A stretch of DNA of 64,000 bases from Synechococcus sp. BSA11S (GTDB lineage Bacteria > Cyanobacteriota > Cyanobacteriia > PCC-6307 > Cyanobiaceae), in contig NZ_VNWP01000004.1 of assembly GCF_014224355.1 (NCBI RefSeq), positions 124,001-188,000 of the forward strand, read 5' to 3'. The position numbers and the translations under genes are program-made. A model generated the notes under the pieces. The model was given only the letters and a program-made list of their open reading frames with translations, was not told the DNA's origin and searched no databases. Of the stretch, positions 32,985 through 41,785 are shown one piece after another (position 1 is the stretch's first letter; the number at the start of each line of letters is the position of its first letter).

Positions 32985-34261
32985 GCCAGTCCGAGGGCCT
33001 GGACCAGGGGTTTGAGGGGCTTGAGGAAGCGGCTTTCATGCGGCCGACCCTTGAGCATCCGGTTCCAGTAGATCCAGGGCAGGCCCTTGGTCTTCATCAG
33101 CCACATGCTCCAGCGCTCGCGGGTGGGGTCGATCTGGAAGGAACTCACGGGCTCCAGGTCATAGTCGAACTCGGCCATCACCACCTTGTCGTAGCCGGTG
33201 ATCAGCGGGCAGACGCTGTAGCCGTCGTAGCGGGCCTGCAGGGGCTTGCCGGCGAGGTGGGCCAGCAGATTGGCGACCAGCACGGGGGCCTCACCCCGCA
33301 CCGCCCCGGCGGTCTTGGAGGTGGGCAGCGACGACACATCCCCCAGGGAGAAGACGTTGGGGTAGCGGACGTGCTGGGTGCTGAACTTGTCGACTTCCAC
33401 CCAGCCGCCGGGAGCACTCGTGGCCAGTGGGCTATCGGCAATGACGTCCGGGGCCGCCATCGGCGGCACCGCATGGATCATCGAGAATGGGATCTCCTCG
33501 CGGGAGATTGTCCCCTCCGGATCGCTGACCTCGAAGACCGCCACCTGCTCATCGGCCCTGATCTCCTTGAGGTTGTGGCGAAGCAGCACCTGGATGCCCC
33601 GTTCCTCCACCACTTTCTTCAGCACCCGGGCATAGACAGGAACACCGAAGAGGCCGGGCCCTGCGGTGGCGAACACCACCTTGGTGTTCACTCCCACCCC
33701 GCTGGTGGCCTTGAAGATGTCGTCGGCCATGTACATGATCTTCTGGGGAGCTCCGGCGCACTTGATCGGTGTGTCCGGGTAGGTGAAGATCGCGGTGCCG
33801 CCCTGGAAGCTGCGGATGGTCTCCCAGGTGTAGGGGAGGTGCTCACGGGAGTAGTTGCTGGTGACCCCCTGGCGACCGAGTGCATCCTTCAGACCCTTGA
33901 TGCGTTCCCAGCACAACTGCAGGCCGGTGGCCACCACCAGGGCGTCGTAGGAGATGGTGTCACCGTCAGTGGTGATCACCTGGTTGGCTTCAGGCTCAAA
34001 GCGAGCCGCCGCCGCTTGAATCCAGCTGCAACCGGTCGGAATCAGCTCAGCTTCTTCACGTCGGGTCTGCTCCCGCGTCATCATGCCTCCCCCCACCAGG
34101 GTCCAACCGGGCTGGTAGTAGTGATCGGTGCAGGGCTCCAGGATCGCCACATCCAGTCCGCTCTGGGCAAGAAGCAACTGGCTTGCCACCGTGATTCCCG
34201 CCGCGCCTCCTCCGACAATCAGGATCTGGTGGTGCTGCCGCGACTGGCTCGAAGGACGCAT
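32972..34261 (-). CDS. SQR-type FAD-dependent oxidoreductase
   Basis: A 429-residue flavoprotein like type II sulfide:quinone oxidoreductase. The FAD motif is ILIVGGGAAGITVA, HYYQPGWTLVGGGMM is the family-specific segment, and the two redox Cys candidates are in IKCAGAPQKIMYMADD and SVCPLITGYDKVVMAEFDY. FSLGDVSSLPTSKTAGAV binds FAD near the end. It could oxidise sulfide or persulfide to quinone; activity is not proved by sequence. GTG 34276 is an alternative start. Confidence 0.85.
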   Translation of the reverse strand: MRPSSQSRQHHQILIVGGGAAGITVASQLLLAQSGLDVAILEPCTDHYYQPGWTLVGGGMMTREQTRREEAELIPTGCSWIQAAAARFEPEANQVITTDGDTISYDALVVATGLQLCWERIKGLKDALGRQGVTSNYSREHLPYTWETIRSFQGGTAIFTYPDTPIKCAGAPQKIMYMADDIFKATSGVGVNTKVVFATAGPGLFGVPVYARVLKKVVEERGIQVLLRHNLKEIRADEQVAVFEVSDPEGTISREEIPFSMIHAVPPMAAPDVIADSPLATSAPGGWVEVDKFSTQHVRYPNVFSLGDVSSLPTSKTAGAVRGEAPVLVANLLAHLAGKPLQARYDGYSVCPLITGYDKVVMAEFDYDLEPVSSFQIDPTRERWSMWLMKTKGLPWIYWNRMLKGRPHESRFLKPLKPLVQALGLAYKG

Positions 34262-34360
34262 GTCATCTGATCTCACCGCTCCTGTCTAGGGCCCGAAGCA
34301 GCCCCTCGCCAACGGGCTGTGGGCGTCCTCCCACCCATGGCCGCACGCTCTCCCGATCGA

Positions 34361-34663
34361 TCAGACCAGAGAGGCCAAGGTGAAAAGACGGCGATTGCGC
34401 CGCATGACCTCATGCAACAACGCCACTTCCCAGTGGATTGAATCCAGCGACTCGACCATCAGCTCGGCATGCCGTGCCATGGCGTTGGCCTGCAGGCGCA
34501 GATGCAACAGGTGGTGCTCCAGCCGGGCCCGGAGCTGAGGATTGGAGCAGGTGCTGAGATCCTTGATGGCCTGACGACTGCGAACCCCGAGACACCAGCA
34601 CAGGCGTGTGAGGGAGGCAAGATCGGCCGGCATGGCCGCTGGTTCGAAGCGATCCGGAATCAT
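34361..34663 (-). CDS. Small helical protein, unknown function
   Basis: About 100 residues, helical, with Cys-containing LTRLCWCLGVRSRQAIKDLS and a long amphipathic C-terminal half rich in His and Arg. I do not recognise the family. Alternative starts at 34681 and 34633 exist. It lies divergent from the ferritin gene. Confidence 0.6.
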   Translation of the reverse strand: MIPDRFEPAAMPADLASLTRLCWCLGVRSRQAIKDLSTCSNPQLRARLEHHLLHLRLQANAMARHAELMVESLDSIHWEVALLHEVMRRNRRLFTLASLV

Positions 34664-34799
34664 GCGGGAGTTCGACTTCACGCAGAGGTTGGGGAGGAGC
34701 CTAGGGGGTCCGGTTCAGGACCAGCCGGGGGGTCCTGCGGGGACAGAGATGGATGTCAGGCAGGGGTGCCGGCTCCCTTTGTAGGGTGGTTGTCGTGAA

Positions 34800-35396
34800 A
34801 TGGACCTCATGGTGATCAGCAACCCTGTCAGCGCCGGCAGCAGCGCCGGCAGTCTGTCCGCGGCTCCCCTTCTGCCACGTCGGCCAGTCGCGCAGGAGAT
34901 GGAGGCTGAATTGCACCAGGGTTTGTGCAATCATCTCCAGATGGAATTGATGGCCAGTTACACATACTGGTCACTTGGTGTGTGGTTCATCCAGCGTGAG
35001 TTGAACGGATTCGCCGGCTACGCCAGAGCTGAATCTGATGGTGAGAGGATCCATGCTGGGCTGTTCGTCGATTATCTGGTGGCCCGCTCTCAGCCTGTTG
35101 AGCTGGCCGCCCTGCCCCAGCCCCGGCAGACATGGACGAACGTTGAGGACGTGCTCGTGTCGGTCTTCGAGATGGAAGCCGAAGTCACCACTTCGTTGCA
35201 GCAGTTGTACAGCCTGGCCGAGCGTTGCGGCGATTACCGTACGTCCATCTTTCTGGATCCGATGATCAAGAGCCAGGTGGATGCAGAGAACGAAGTCGCG
35301 CACCTGCTTGCTCAGGTGCGCCACTGCGGCACCGATTTCGGTGCCTTGATGATCCTGGATCAATCCCTGAACGCGCCGGCAGCGGCTGCGGCCTGA
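34800..35396 (+). CDS. Ferritin
   Basis: A 198-residue non-haem ferritin storing iron as a 24-mer. Ferroxidase-site residues are visible: Glu in HLQMELMASYTYW, Glu and His in ESDGERIHAGLF, Glu in EMEAEVTTSLQQLY, and the Glu/Gln region QVDAENEVAHLL. The N-terminal 30 residues before RPVAQEMEAEL are an extension of low complexity, and the Met at 34809 is an alternative start. Its length and motifs match cyanobacterial Ftn rather than bacterioferritin. Confidence 0.92.
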   Translation: MDLMVISNPVSAGSSAGSLSAAPLLPRRPVAQEMEAELHQGLCNHLQMELMASYTYWSLGVWFIQRELNGFAGYARAESDGERIHAGLFVDYLVARSQPVELAALPQPRQTWTNVEDVLVSVFEMEAEVTTSLQQLYSLAERCGDYRTSIFLDPMIKSQVDAENEVAHLLAQVRHCGTDFGALMILDQSLNAPAAAAA

Positions 35397-35429
35397 ACCG
35401 AACCTGAAACCCGGACCCTGCAGAGGCCC

Positions 35430-35519
35430 TCAGTCGCGACCGCAGCGGCAGCGGCCACCCTTCCAGTTGGAGCATTTCTTGGCTTTGCAGCCTTTGCTCT
35501 TCGATTTGGCCATGGCCAT
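35430..35519 (-). CDS. Possible Cys-rich basic micro-protein
   Basis: A frame ending at 35430 encodes 29 residues from the Met at 35519 (27 from 35513): Lys-rich, with four Cys in CKAKKCSNWKGGRCRCG. The same frame is open upstream to 35645, with more Cys residues. No ribosome-binding site is obvious. The pattern could bind a metal, and it lies next to ferritin, but the gene may not be real. Confidence 0.35.
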   Translation of the reverse strand: MAMAKSKSKGCKAKKCSNWKGGRCRCGRD

Positions 35520-35683
35520 CACCGGGCAGGTCACCCGCTCCAGGCAAGGATCGATCGAGGGACAGACGTCGTTCACGGCAGGAAGGGTCGGAGTGGAGAA
35601 ATCCTCGATCCATCCAAGCGCGGCTGAACAGGTGGTCGCGTACAAACACCACCGGCTGGTGTGATCAATGTGACATCGGCGTC

Positions 35684-36517
35684 TCAGGCCCTGCGCCGCC
35701 GCCCCCTCTGCTCCAGGCGCAGAGGGGGCGCGGCGCTGATCCCAGCAGCCGGGTCGAAGATCTCTCCCACCAGAGCGAGGCCAGCCTGAGCGCCATCGGC
35801 CGGCTGAGCAGGATCAAGGGGAAGATCCAGGCAGTAGCCGATTCCGTAGATCGCTTTGATGTGGGCCGGTCTATGGCGGTCAACCTCCAGCTTTCCGCGC
35901 AGGTGGCGGATGTGGGTCCGGATGCATTCCACGTCCTTCTCGGGCCCATAGCCCCAGATCTCCTTCAGGATCACAGCCCAGGGCACCACCTGGCCATGAC
36001 GCTGCAGCAGGCAGTGGAGGAGTTCGAATTCGGTGCGTGTCAGCCGGATGGGACTTCCGTACCAGACAGCCTCATAGCGCTCAGGCACCAGGGTGAGCGG
36101 TCCGTAGCTGAGCACTTCGGAGGCCCGCACCAGCTGGGGTGTGGTGGCACGTCCGCGGAGCAGTGCCTTGACCCTGGCCAGAAGCTCCTCCGGGGCGTAG
36201 GGCTTGGTCAGGTAATCGTCGGCACCGGAGTTGAAGCCTCTCAGCTTGTCATCGAGGCTGCTGAGGGCGGTGAGCACCAGCATGGGCGTTCGGCTGGTGC
36301 GCCGATCGCGCCGCAGCCGCTGCATGATCGTCAGCCCATCGATTCCCGGCAGCAGCAGCTCCACCACGATCAACTGGGGATTGGCCTGCAGGGCCATGGC
36401 CTGGCCTTGATGGCCATCATCGGCCACAAGCACATGAAAGCCCGCATCGTGAAGCTGGGTGGCCAGGCGATCACGGCCAACCCTTTCATGGTCGATGAGC
36501 AGAACGAGGGCCGACAT
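35684..36517 (-). CDS. OmpR-type response regulator with atypical receiver
   Basis: A 277-residue regulator with an N-terminal receiver and a C-terminal winged helix (RLTRTEFELLHCLLQRHGQV, then VECIRTHIRHLRGKLE and GIGYCLDLP). The receiver keeps the Thr (VLTALSS) and Lys (LTKPYAPEEL), but the phospho-acceptor Asp is Glu (LIVVELLLPGIDGL), and the acidic pair is Asp-His (LLIDHER). It may therefore act without phosphorylation. The C-terminal 35 residues are an extra low-complexity tail. No histidine kinase is nearby. Confidence 0.9.
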   Translation of the reverse strand: MSALVLLIDHERVGRDRLATQLHDAGFHVLVADDGHQGQAMALQANPQLIVVELLLPGIDGLTIMQRLRRDRRTSRTPMLVLTALSSLDDKLRGFNSGADDYLTKPYAPEELLARVKALLRGRATTPQLVRASEVLSYGPLTLVPERYEAVWYGSPIRLTRTEFELLHCLLQRHGQVVPWAVILKEIWGYGPEKDVECIRTHIRHLRGKLEVDRHRPAHIKAIYGIGYCLDLPLDPAQPADGAQAGLALVGEIFDPAAGISAAPPLRLEQRGRRRRA

Positions 36518-36625
36518 TGGACCGGTGCGTCACCGTGGTCTTGAGTTCTCCACGAAAGTAGTCAATTTTGCCGATGTCTCCATCCGCTGACACCATCGTG
36601 GCCCCAGTGACCCTCCAGGATTCCC

Positions 36626-38062
36626 TCACTCGGGCATCGTCACAAATTCTTCAGACACGGTGGGATGCAGCGCCATGGTGCGATCGAAGTCGGCCTTGGT
36701 CGCCCCCATGCCGATGGCAATCGCAGCCATCTGAATGATCTCGGCTGCGTGCTCACCCACCATGTGGCAGCCCAGCACCCGGCCTGAAGCCACCTCCACC
36801 ACCAGCTTGAGCAGGCAACGGGGTCCACTCTGGGGCAGCGCCTGGGCCATGGAGCGAAAGCGAGCCCTGTAGAGGCGCACTCCGTCGGGGCCGTAGCGGG
36901 CGAGGGCCTGTTCTTCGCTCAGCCCCACCGTGGCCAGCTCCGGCTGGCTGAACACGGCACTGGCCACCAGGTCATGGTCCACCTGGCGGGGGCGGCCGCC
37001 GTAGAGGCTGTCGGCGAACGCACGGCCCTCATCCACCGCCACAGGCGTGAGGTTGATGCGGTCGGTGATGTCCCCCACGGCGTAGATGTGGGGCACGTTG
37101 GTGCGCTGATCACCGTCCACGGGGATGCGCTCAGCATCGATGCGCACGCCGGCGGCTCCCAGCTCCAGACCGGCCAGGAAGGGCTTGCGGCCGGTGGCCA
37201 GCAGCACGCCACCGCAGGGTTCCTGGAGCCCGTCGCTGGTGGTGGCGATCAAATCACCGGGTTGGCCGGAAATGGCCGTGAGGGTCTGGGCGAAGTGGAG
37301 GTTGATGCCGGCGGCTTCCATGCCCTCGCGCACCACGTCGCTGAGTTCCATGTCAAAGCCGCGCAGCAGGTGATCCCCGCGCACGAACTGGTCCACCACC
37401 ACACCGAGACCATGAAGGATGCAGGCGAATTCACAGGCGATGAAGCCTCCGCCCACGATCAGCACCCTCTGGGGCAGGTCTTCCAGCAGAAACATGTCAT
37501 CGCTGACCCAGCCCAGCTCAGCCCCAGGGATCGCAGGGCGGTGCGGTCGCCCTCCCGCAGCGATCAGTACGCGTGCCCCGTGCAGCACCCGTCGACTGCC
37601 GTCAGGACGGCTGACCTCCACGTGATGGGCATCCAGAAAGCGCCCCCATCCAGTGACCAGTTCCACCCCGGCGCGCTCGAGGAAGCCGATGTGCAACCCA
37701 TTGAGCCGGTCCACCTCAGCGCGGACCGCCGCCAGCAGTCGTCCTGGATCGCAACGAGACTCCCCCACGCTCCAGCCGTAGCTGGCCGCATCGGCCAGCA
37801 GGTGCCGATAGGCCGATCCATAGACCAGCAGTTTCTTGGGCACACAGCCCCGGATCACGCAGGTGCCGCCCACCCGATCCCCTTCCACCACAGCGACCCG
37901 GGCCCCATGGCCGGCGGCGCGTTTGGCGGCGGCCAGCCCACCTGATCCAGCCCCGATCACCACCAGATCGAAGTGGTCGCTCTCAGCGCCCACTGTTTTG
38001 TCGCGCCAGGTTTCAGGGTCAGAGGCGCGCTCGATGGCGGCATCGACAGGGGTGGTGGTCAC
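36626..38062 (-). CDS. gor: Glutathione-disulfide reductase
   Basis: A 478-residue FAD/NADPH disulfide reductase. FAD motif DLVVIGAGSGGLAAAKRAA, redox pair GGTCVIRGCVPKKL, NADPH motif VLIVGGGFIACEFA, and the C-terminal active-site His in MALHPTVSEEF all fit GSH reductase. It reduces GSSG. The start codon is GTG and the first 28 residues are a poorly conserved extension. Confidence 0.94.
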   Translation of the reverse strand: MTTTPVDAAIERASDPETWRDKTVGAESDHFDLVVIGAGSGGLAAAKRAAGHGARVAVVEGDRVGGTCVIRGCVPKKLLVYGSAYRHLLADAASYGWSVGESRCDPGRLLAAVRAEVDRLNGLHIGFLERAGVELVTGWGRFLDAHHVEVSRPDGSRRVLHGARVLIAAGGRPHRPAIPGAELGWVSDDMFLLEDLPQRVLIVGGGFIACEFACILHGLGVVVDQFVRGDHLLRGFDMELSDVVREGMEAAGINLHFAQTLTAISGQPGDLIATTSDGLQEPCGGVLLATGRKPFLAGLELGAAGVRIDAERIPVDGDQRTNVPHIYAVGDITDRINLTPVAVDEGRAFADSLYGGRPRQVDHDLVASAVFSQPELATVGLSEEQALARYGPDGVRLYRARFRSMAQALPQSGPRCLLKLVVEVASGRVLGCHMVGEHAAEIIQMAAIAIGMGATKADFDRTMALHPTVSEEFVTMPE

Positions 38063-38186
38063 GGCCGAAGGTGCTGCAATCCATCCAGGATGACGGATCG
38101 GAGCCCGGCCAGCGATCCGTGCAACGGCTATGGGTGATGCCTAACTTGAAACGACGAAGCCGGCGGGTTGTCCGTCTCCAGAAACG

Positions 38187-39026
38187 ATGTTCAACGCGAC
38201 TCGGTTGATGATCAAAGACGTGCAGGAGCGTCTGATCGCCACCTACCGATCCTCCTACGGCACGCTCAAGCGGGAGTACGAGGAAATCATTTCCTGGGCA
38301 GCCTCGATGGCCCTTGAGAACATCGCCACCGGGGATGCGCTCTACCACGACGTTGAGCACACCATCATGGTGACCCTGGTAGGGCAGCACATCCTTTACG
38401 GCAAGCATCTTCGCGAAGGGGGCATCACCCCCGACGACTGGTTGCATTTCACGATTTCGCACCTCTGCCACGACATCGGCTACATCAAGGGAGTCTGCCG
38501 TGACGACGAGGATGGCTTCTATGCCACGGGGGTGGATGGCGGATCAATCAGCCTGAAGGAAGGCGCCACCTGTGCCGCACTCACCCCCCACCACATCGAT
38601 CGCGGCAAGCTGTTCATCGAGGAGCGCTTTGGTGGCCACGGGCTGATTGATGCGGAAACGATCAAGCGCAACATCGAGCTCACCCGATTCCCTGTTCCAG
38701 CCTCCACCGACCACCAGTGCACCACCCACATGCCCGGTCTGGTGAGGGCCTCTGACCTGATCGGCCAGCTGAGCGATCCCCGCTATCTCAACAAGATCCC
38801 CGCCCTGTTCTGGGAATTCGAGGAAACAGGTGTGAACAAGGTGCTGGGTTGTGAAAATCCCGGCCAGCTGCTCAAGGCCTATCCCACCTTCTACTGGGGC
38901 CAGGTCTTCCCCTACATCAGGACGGCAATTCCTTACCTGGAGCTGACCCAGGCCGGCAAGGACATTCTTGCCAACCTTTACGGGAACATCTTCATGGTGG
39001 AGCACGAGCTGCTGACGATGCCCTGA
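38187..39026 (+). CDS. HD-domain metal-dependent phosphohydrolase
   Basis: A 279-residue protein with HD-superfamily ligands: His and Asp in ALYHDVEHTIMV and the HD pair in SHLCHDIGYIKG. Helices later contain CTTHMPGLVRASDLIGQLSD, where another His/Asp occurs. The substrate may be a nucleotide or cyclic nucleotide; not established. No linked signalling domain is present. It is widely conserved in cyanobacteria as far as I recall. Confidence 0.85.
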   Translation: MFNATRLMIKDVQERLIATYRSSYGTLKREYEEIISWAASMALENIATGDALYHDVEHTIMVTLVGQHILYGKHLREGGITPDDWLHFTISHLCHDIGYIKGVCRDDEDGFYATGVDGGSISLKEGATCAALTPHHIDRGKLFIEERFGGHGLIDAETIKRNIELTRFPVPASTDHQCTTHMPGLVRASDLIGQLSDPRYLNKIPALFWEFEETGVNKVLGCENPGQLLKAYPTFYWGQVFPYIRTAIPYLELTQAGKDILANLYGNIFMVEHELLTMP

Positions 39027-39057
39027 GCGGCCCAGGGCCTCTGCTGAACTGGCGATC

Positions 39058-39837
39058 TCAGATCTCCATCAGGTCGTAACTCACCCCTGGCACCGGATCG
39101 ATCAAGCGAGAGCTCGGCCCAGGCTCTGAATCGGCTCTGCTGGGTTCATGGCGGGACTCCACCATCCTGGCCGCCAGTTCAACGCTGCCCTTCTGCCAGA
39201 GAATCCTGGTCAGGGCACCCTCGTAACGCACCTCACCGCCAGTGGTGCTGGCCAGCACCACCCTGGGCTGAAACCGCTCGAGCACCTCTGGGAGCACCTG
39301 CATTCCCTTCACGAAGGCCCCCACCAGGGGCAGGCCCAGATCGAGCACAGGCGTGACCACGGCATCCAGAGGCTGGGCCGGCAGGTCGCCGGAGAGGTAG
39401 CCATGGGGTTCCACGTAGAGGCTGCCTTTGGGGTGTTCCAGCAGGTAGCCGTTTTCCACCTGAGGCACGGGTGCCCCTGCGCTGGCGGTGACGGTCAGCT
39501 CACCGGCCTGGTGCCGCTCCCCAGGGGCAAGGGACGTCACCGACAGGAAGCCCAGTCGGCGAGCGCGTTCGGCGGCGCTGGCGGACCCCACCACCGGCAG
39601 GGAGGGATCCAGCAAGGCCAGGGTCGGCGCGTGGCAGTGGTCGGGCAGTCCCTGGGTGAGCAGCAGCAGATCCAGGCGCTCAGGAACAGGCCAGGGCTGG
39701 TTCAGCTCGGCCCTAAAAAACCAGGGACCGGGCGGAAACTCCAGGGGCCCCGTCAGCCAGGGGTCGAGCAGAACGCGAAATCCGGCGAAATCGAACAACC
39801 AGCCATTCGCGCCGAAATACGTGGCCTGCAGTGCCAT
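39058..39837 (-). CDS. MBL-fold metallohydrolase-like protein
   Basis: A 259-residue protein with the metallo-beta-lactamase fold (ATYFGANGWLFDFAGFRVLLDP, DLLLLTQGLPDHCHAPTLALL, then PVVGSASAAERA). The usual HxHxDH motif is reduced to QGLPDHCH, so only part of the zinc site is retained. Function unknown; family members bind substrates of many kinds. Confidence 0.8.
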   Translation of the reverse strand: MALQATYFGANGWLFDFAGFRVLLDPWLTGPLEFPPGPWFFRAELNQPWPVPERLDLLLLTQGLPDHCHAPTLALLDPSLPVVGSASAAERARRLGFLSVTSLAPGERHQAGELTVTASAGAPVPQVENGYLLEHPKGSLYVEPHGYLSGDLPAQPLDAVVTPVLDLGLPLVGAFVKGMQVLPEVLERFQPRVVLASTTGGEVRYEGALTRILWQKGSVELAARMVESRHEPSRADSEPGPSSRLIDPVPGVSYDLMEI

Positions 39838-39873
39838 GGCGTCAGAGCTCAGGGGCCGCTGGGGAGGCTGAAG

Positions 39874-40008
39874 CTAGGAGGCAGCCAGGCGCAGCCGTGG
39901 CTGGGCCTCGCGGGCGCAGAGGCGCCAGAGCATCAAAGCGAGGGCGCTGCATCGCAGCAGGCTGAGAACGGCCAGGCCAACGCAGAGCGGGCAGTGGGCA
40001 AGACCCAT
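39874..40008 (-). CDS. Possible 44-residue membrane protein
   Basis: The Met at 40008 opens a frame encoding AHCPLCVGLAVLSLLRCSAL and a further hydrophobic stretch, then a basic tail. It has three Cys and one predicted transmembrane helix. It lies in the gap between the MBL-fold gene and the FAD oxidoreductase. Support is only compositional. Confidence 0.35.
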   Translation of the reverse strand: MGLAHCPLCVGLAVLSLLRCSALALMLWRLCAREAQPRLRLAAS

Positions 40009-40129
40009 GGAATGGAGCGCTGCGGCAGAGGTTTGTTGGATCCAGCCTGACAGCCCTGCTGGGCAGGAGGGGGCAACCTGCTGGAATGCAGGGACAAGCG
40101 ACACGCCCCCCAGGGACCAGGCAGGCATC

Positions 40130-41785
40130 GTGCTGCGGCTGAGCGAACTCAGACTCCCCCTCGACCACACCGACGACGACGTGCGCCAGGCGGTGCTGAA
40201 GCGTCTGGGCATCCCGGCAAGGAGCCTGCGGAGCTGGACGGTGGTCAGGCGCAGCGTCGATGCGCGCAAGAAGAACGCCATTCGCCTCAGCTACAGCCTT
40301 GACCTGGACGTGGCTGATCCCAAGGCTCTCCTGGAGCGCTGGACGAAGGATCCCCATCTCCGCCCAGCTCCCGACACCTCCTACCAGTACGTGATTCGCC
40401 TGGAGCCCGGGGCGGCAGAGCGGCAGGAACGGCCGATCGTGGTCGGCGCCGGGCCCTGTGGCTACTTCGCCGCGCTGGTGCTCGCCCAGATGGGCCTGCG
40501 GCCTCTGTTGCTGGAGCGGGGGAAGCCGATCAAGGAGCGCACGGCCGACACCTTCGGTTTCTGGCGGGGTCAGCGCCAATTTGATCCGGCCTCGAACGTG
40601 CAGTTCGGCGAGGGCGGGGCCGGCACTTTCTCCGACGGCAAGCTCTACAGCCAGGTGCGGGACCCCCGCCACCTGGGGCGGAAAGTGCTGGAGGAACTGG
40701 TGGCCTGCGGAGCGAATCCGGAGATCCTGACGCTCCACCGCCCCCACATCGGCACCTTCAAGCTGGCCACGGTGGTGCGGGGTCTGCGCAGCCGCATCGA
40801 AGCGCTGGGTGGGGAGATCCGCTTCAACAGCCAGGTGGTGAGCCTCGCCACCGAAGCTGCGGCCGGGGGCCAGCGGGTCTGCGGCGTGGTGCTCGCCGAC
40901 GGCTCCTGCCTCACGGCCCACCACGTGGTGCTGGCGGTGGGCCACAGCGCCCGTGACACCTTCGCCAGCCTGCATGACCAGGGTGTGAGCCTCGCCCCCA
41001 AACCCTTCTCGATCGGGGTGCGGCTCGAGCATCCCCAGTCGCTGATCGACCGGGCCCGCTGGGGGGCCTGCGCCGGCCACCCGCAGCTGGGGGCGGCGGA
41101 ATACAAACTCGTTCACCACCTCAGCGATGGCCGAAGCGTCTACAGCTTCTGCATGTGTCCCGGTGGGCTGGTGGTGGCGGCGGCCTCCGAGCCCGGCCAC
41201 CTGGTCACCAACGGCATGAGCCAGCACTCCCGCAACGAGCGCAATGCCAACAGCGGCATCGTGGTGAGCCTGGAGCTCGAGGATCTGCTTCCCTACGGCC
41301 GGGGGCCAGACGACCCCCTGGCCGGGGTGGCCTTCCAGCGCCACTGGGAAGCGAAGGCCTTTGCCCTCGGTGGCGGCACCTACCGGGCTCCTGTGCAGAG
41401 GCTCGACGATTTCCTCGCAGGTGGGGGTGTGAGCCGGGCTCCTGGCTCGATCCAGCCCTCCTACGCCCCCGGGACCACACCAGCCGATCTGAGCGTCTGC
41501 CTGCCGAATTTCGCTGTCCAGGCCCTGCGGGAGGCGATCCCGGCCTTTGAGCGCAGCATTCCCGGCTACGCCATGGACGACGCCATGCTCACCGGAGTCG
41601 AAACCCGCACCTCGTCGCCGGTGCGGATTCCAAGGGGGCCGGATCTGCAGAGCGTGAACACCCGCGGCCTCTACCCGGCAGGGGAAGGGGCCGGCTACGC
41701 CGGTGGCATCCTCTCGGCCGGCATCGATGGCATCCGGGTGGCGGAGGCGGTGGCTCAGGCCTGGGCAACGATGCCGCTCCACTGA
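40130..41785 (+). CDS. Large FAD-dependent oxidoreductase (COG2509-like)
   Basis: A 551-residue protein. After an N-terminal ferredoxin-like domain (RLSELRLPLDHTDDDVRQAV, VVRRSVDARKKNAIRLSY) comes the FAD motif PIVVGAGPCGYFAALVLA, the family segments NVQFGEGGAGTFSDGKLYSQ and SFCMCPGGLVVAAASEPGHL, and a C-terminal NTRGLYPAGEGAGYAGGI. The substrate is unknown. The GTG start at 40130 is chosen because it begins the conserved text. The end overlaps pgeF by 31 bases. Confidence 0.88.
   Translation: MLRLSELRLPLDHTDDDVRQAVLKRLGIPARSLRSWTVVRRSVDARKKNAIRLSYSLDLDVADPKALLERWTKDPHLRPAPDTSYQYVIRLEPGAAERQERPIVVGAGPCGYFAALVLAQMGLRPLLLERGKPIKERTADTFGFWRGQRQFDPASNVQFGEGGAGTFSDGKLYSQVRDPRHLGRKVLEELVACGANPEILTLHRPHIGTFKLATVVRGLRSRIEALGGEIRFNSQVVSLATEAAAGGQRVCGVVLADGSCLTAHHVVLAVGHSARDTFASLHDQGVSLAPKPFSIGVRLEHPQSLIDRARWGACAGHPQLGAAEYKLVHHLSDGRSVYSFCMCPGGLVVAAASEPGHLVTNGMSQHSRNERNANSGIVVSLELEDLLPYGRGPDDPLAGVAFQRHWEAKAFALGGGTYRAPVQRLDDFLAGGGVSRAPGSIQPSYAPGTTPADLSVCLPNFAVQALREAIPAFERSIPGYAMDDAMLTGVETRTSSPVRIPRGPDLQSVNTRGLYPAGEGAGYAGGILSAGIDGIRVAEAVAQAWATMPLH

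Noticed and set aside
33038-34270. 410-codon plus frame
   Set aside because: Antisense to the SQR-like flavoprotein with its complete FAD motifs; product rich in Gly, His and Gln.
39842-41782. 646-codon minus frame
   Set aside because: Antisense to the FAD oxidoreductase; GC-rich codon structure keeps the complementary frame open.
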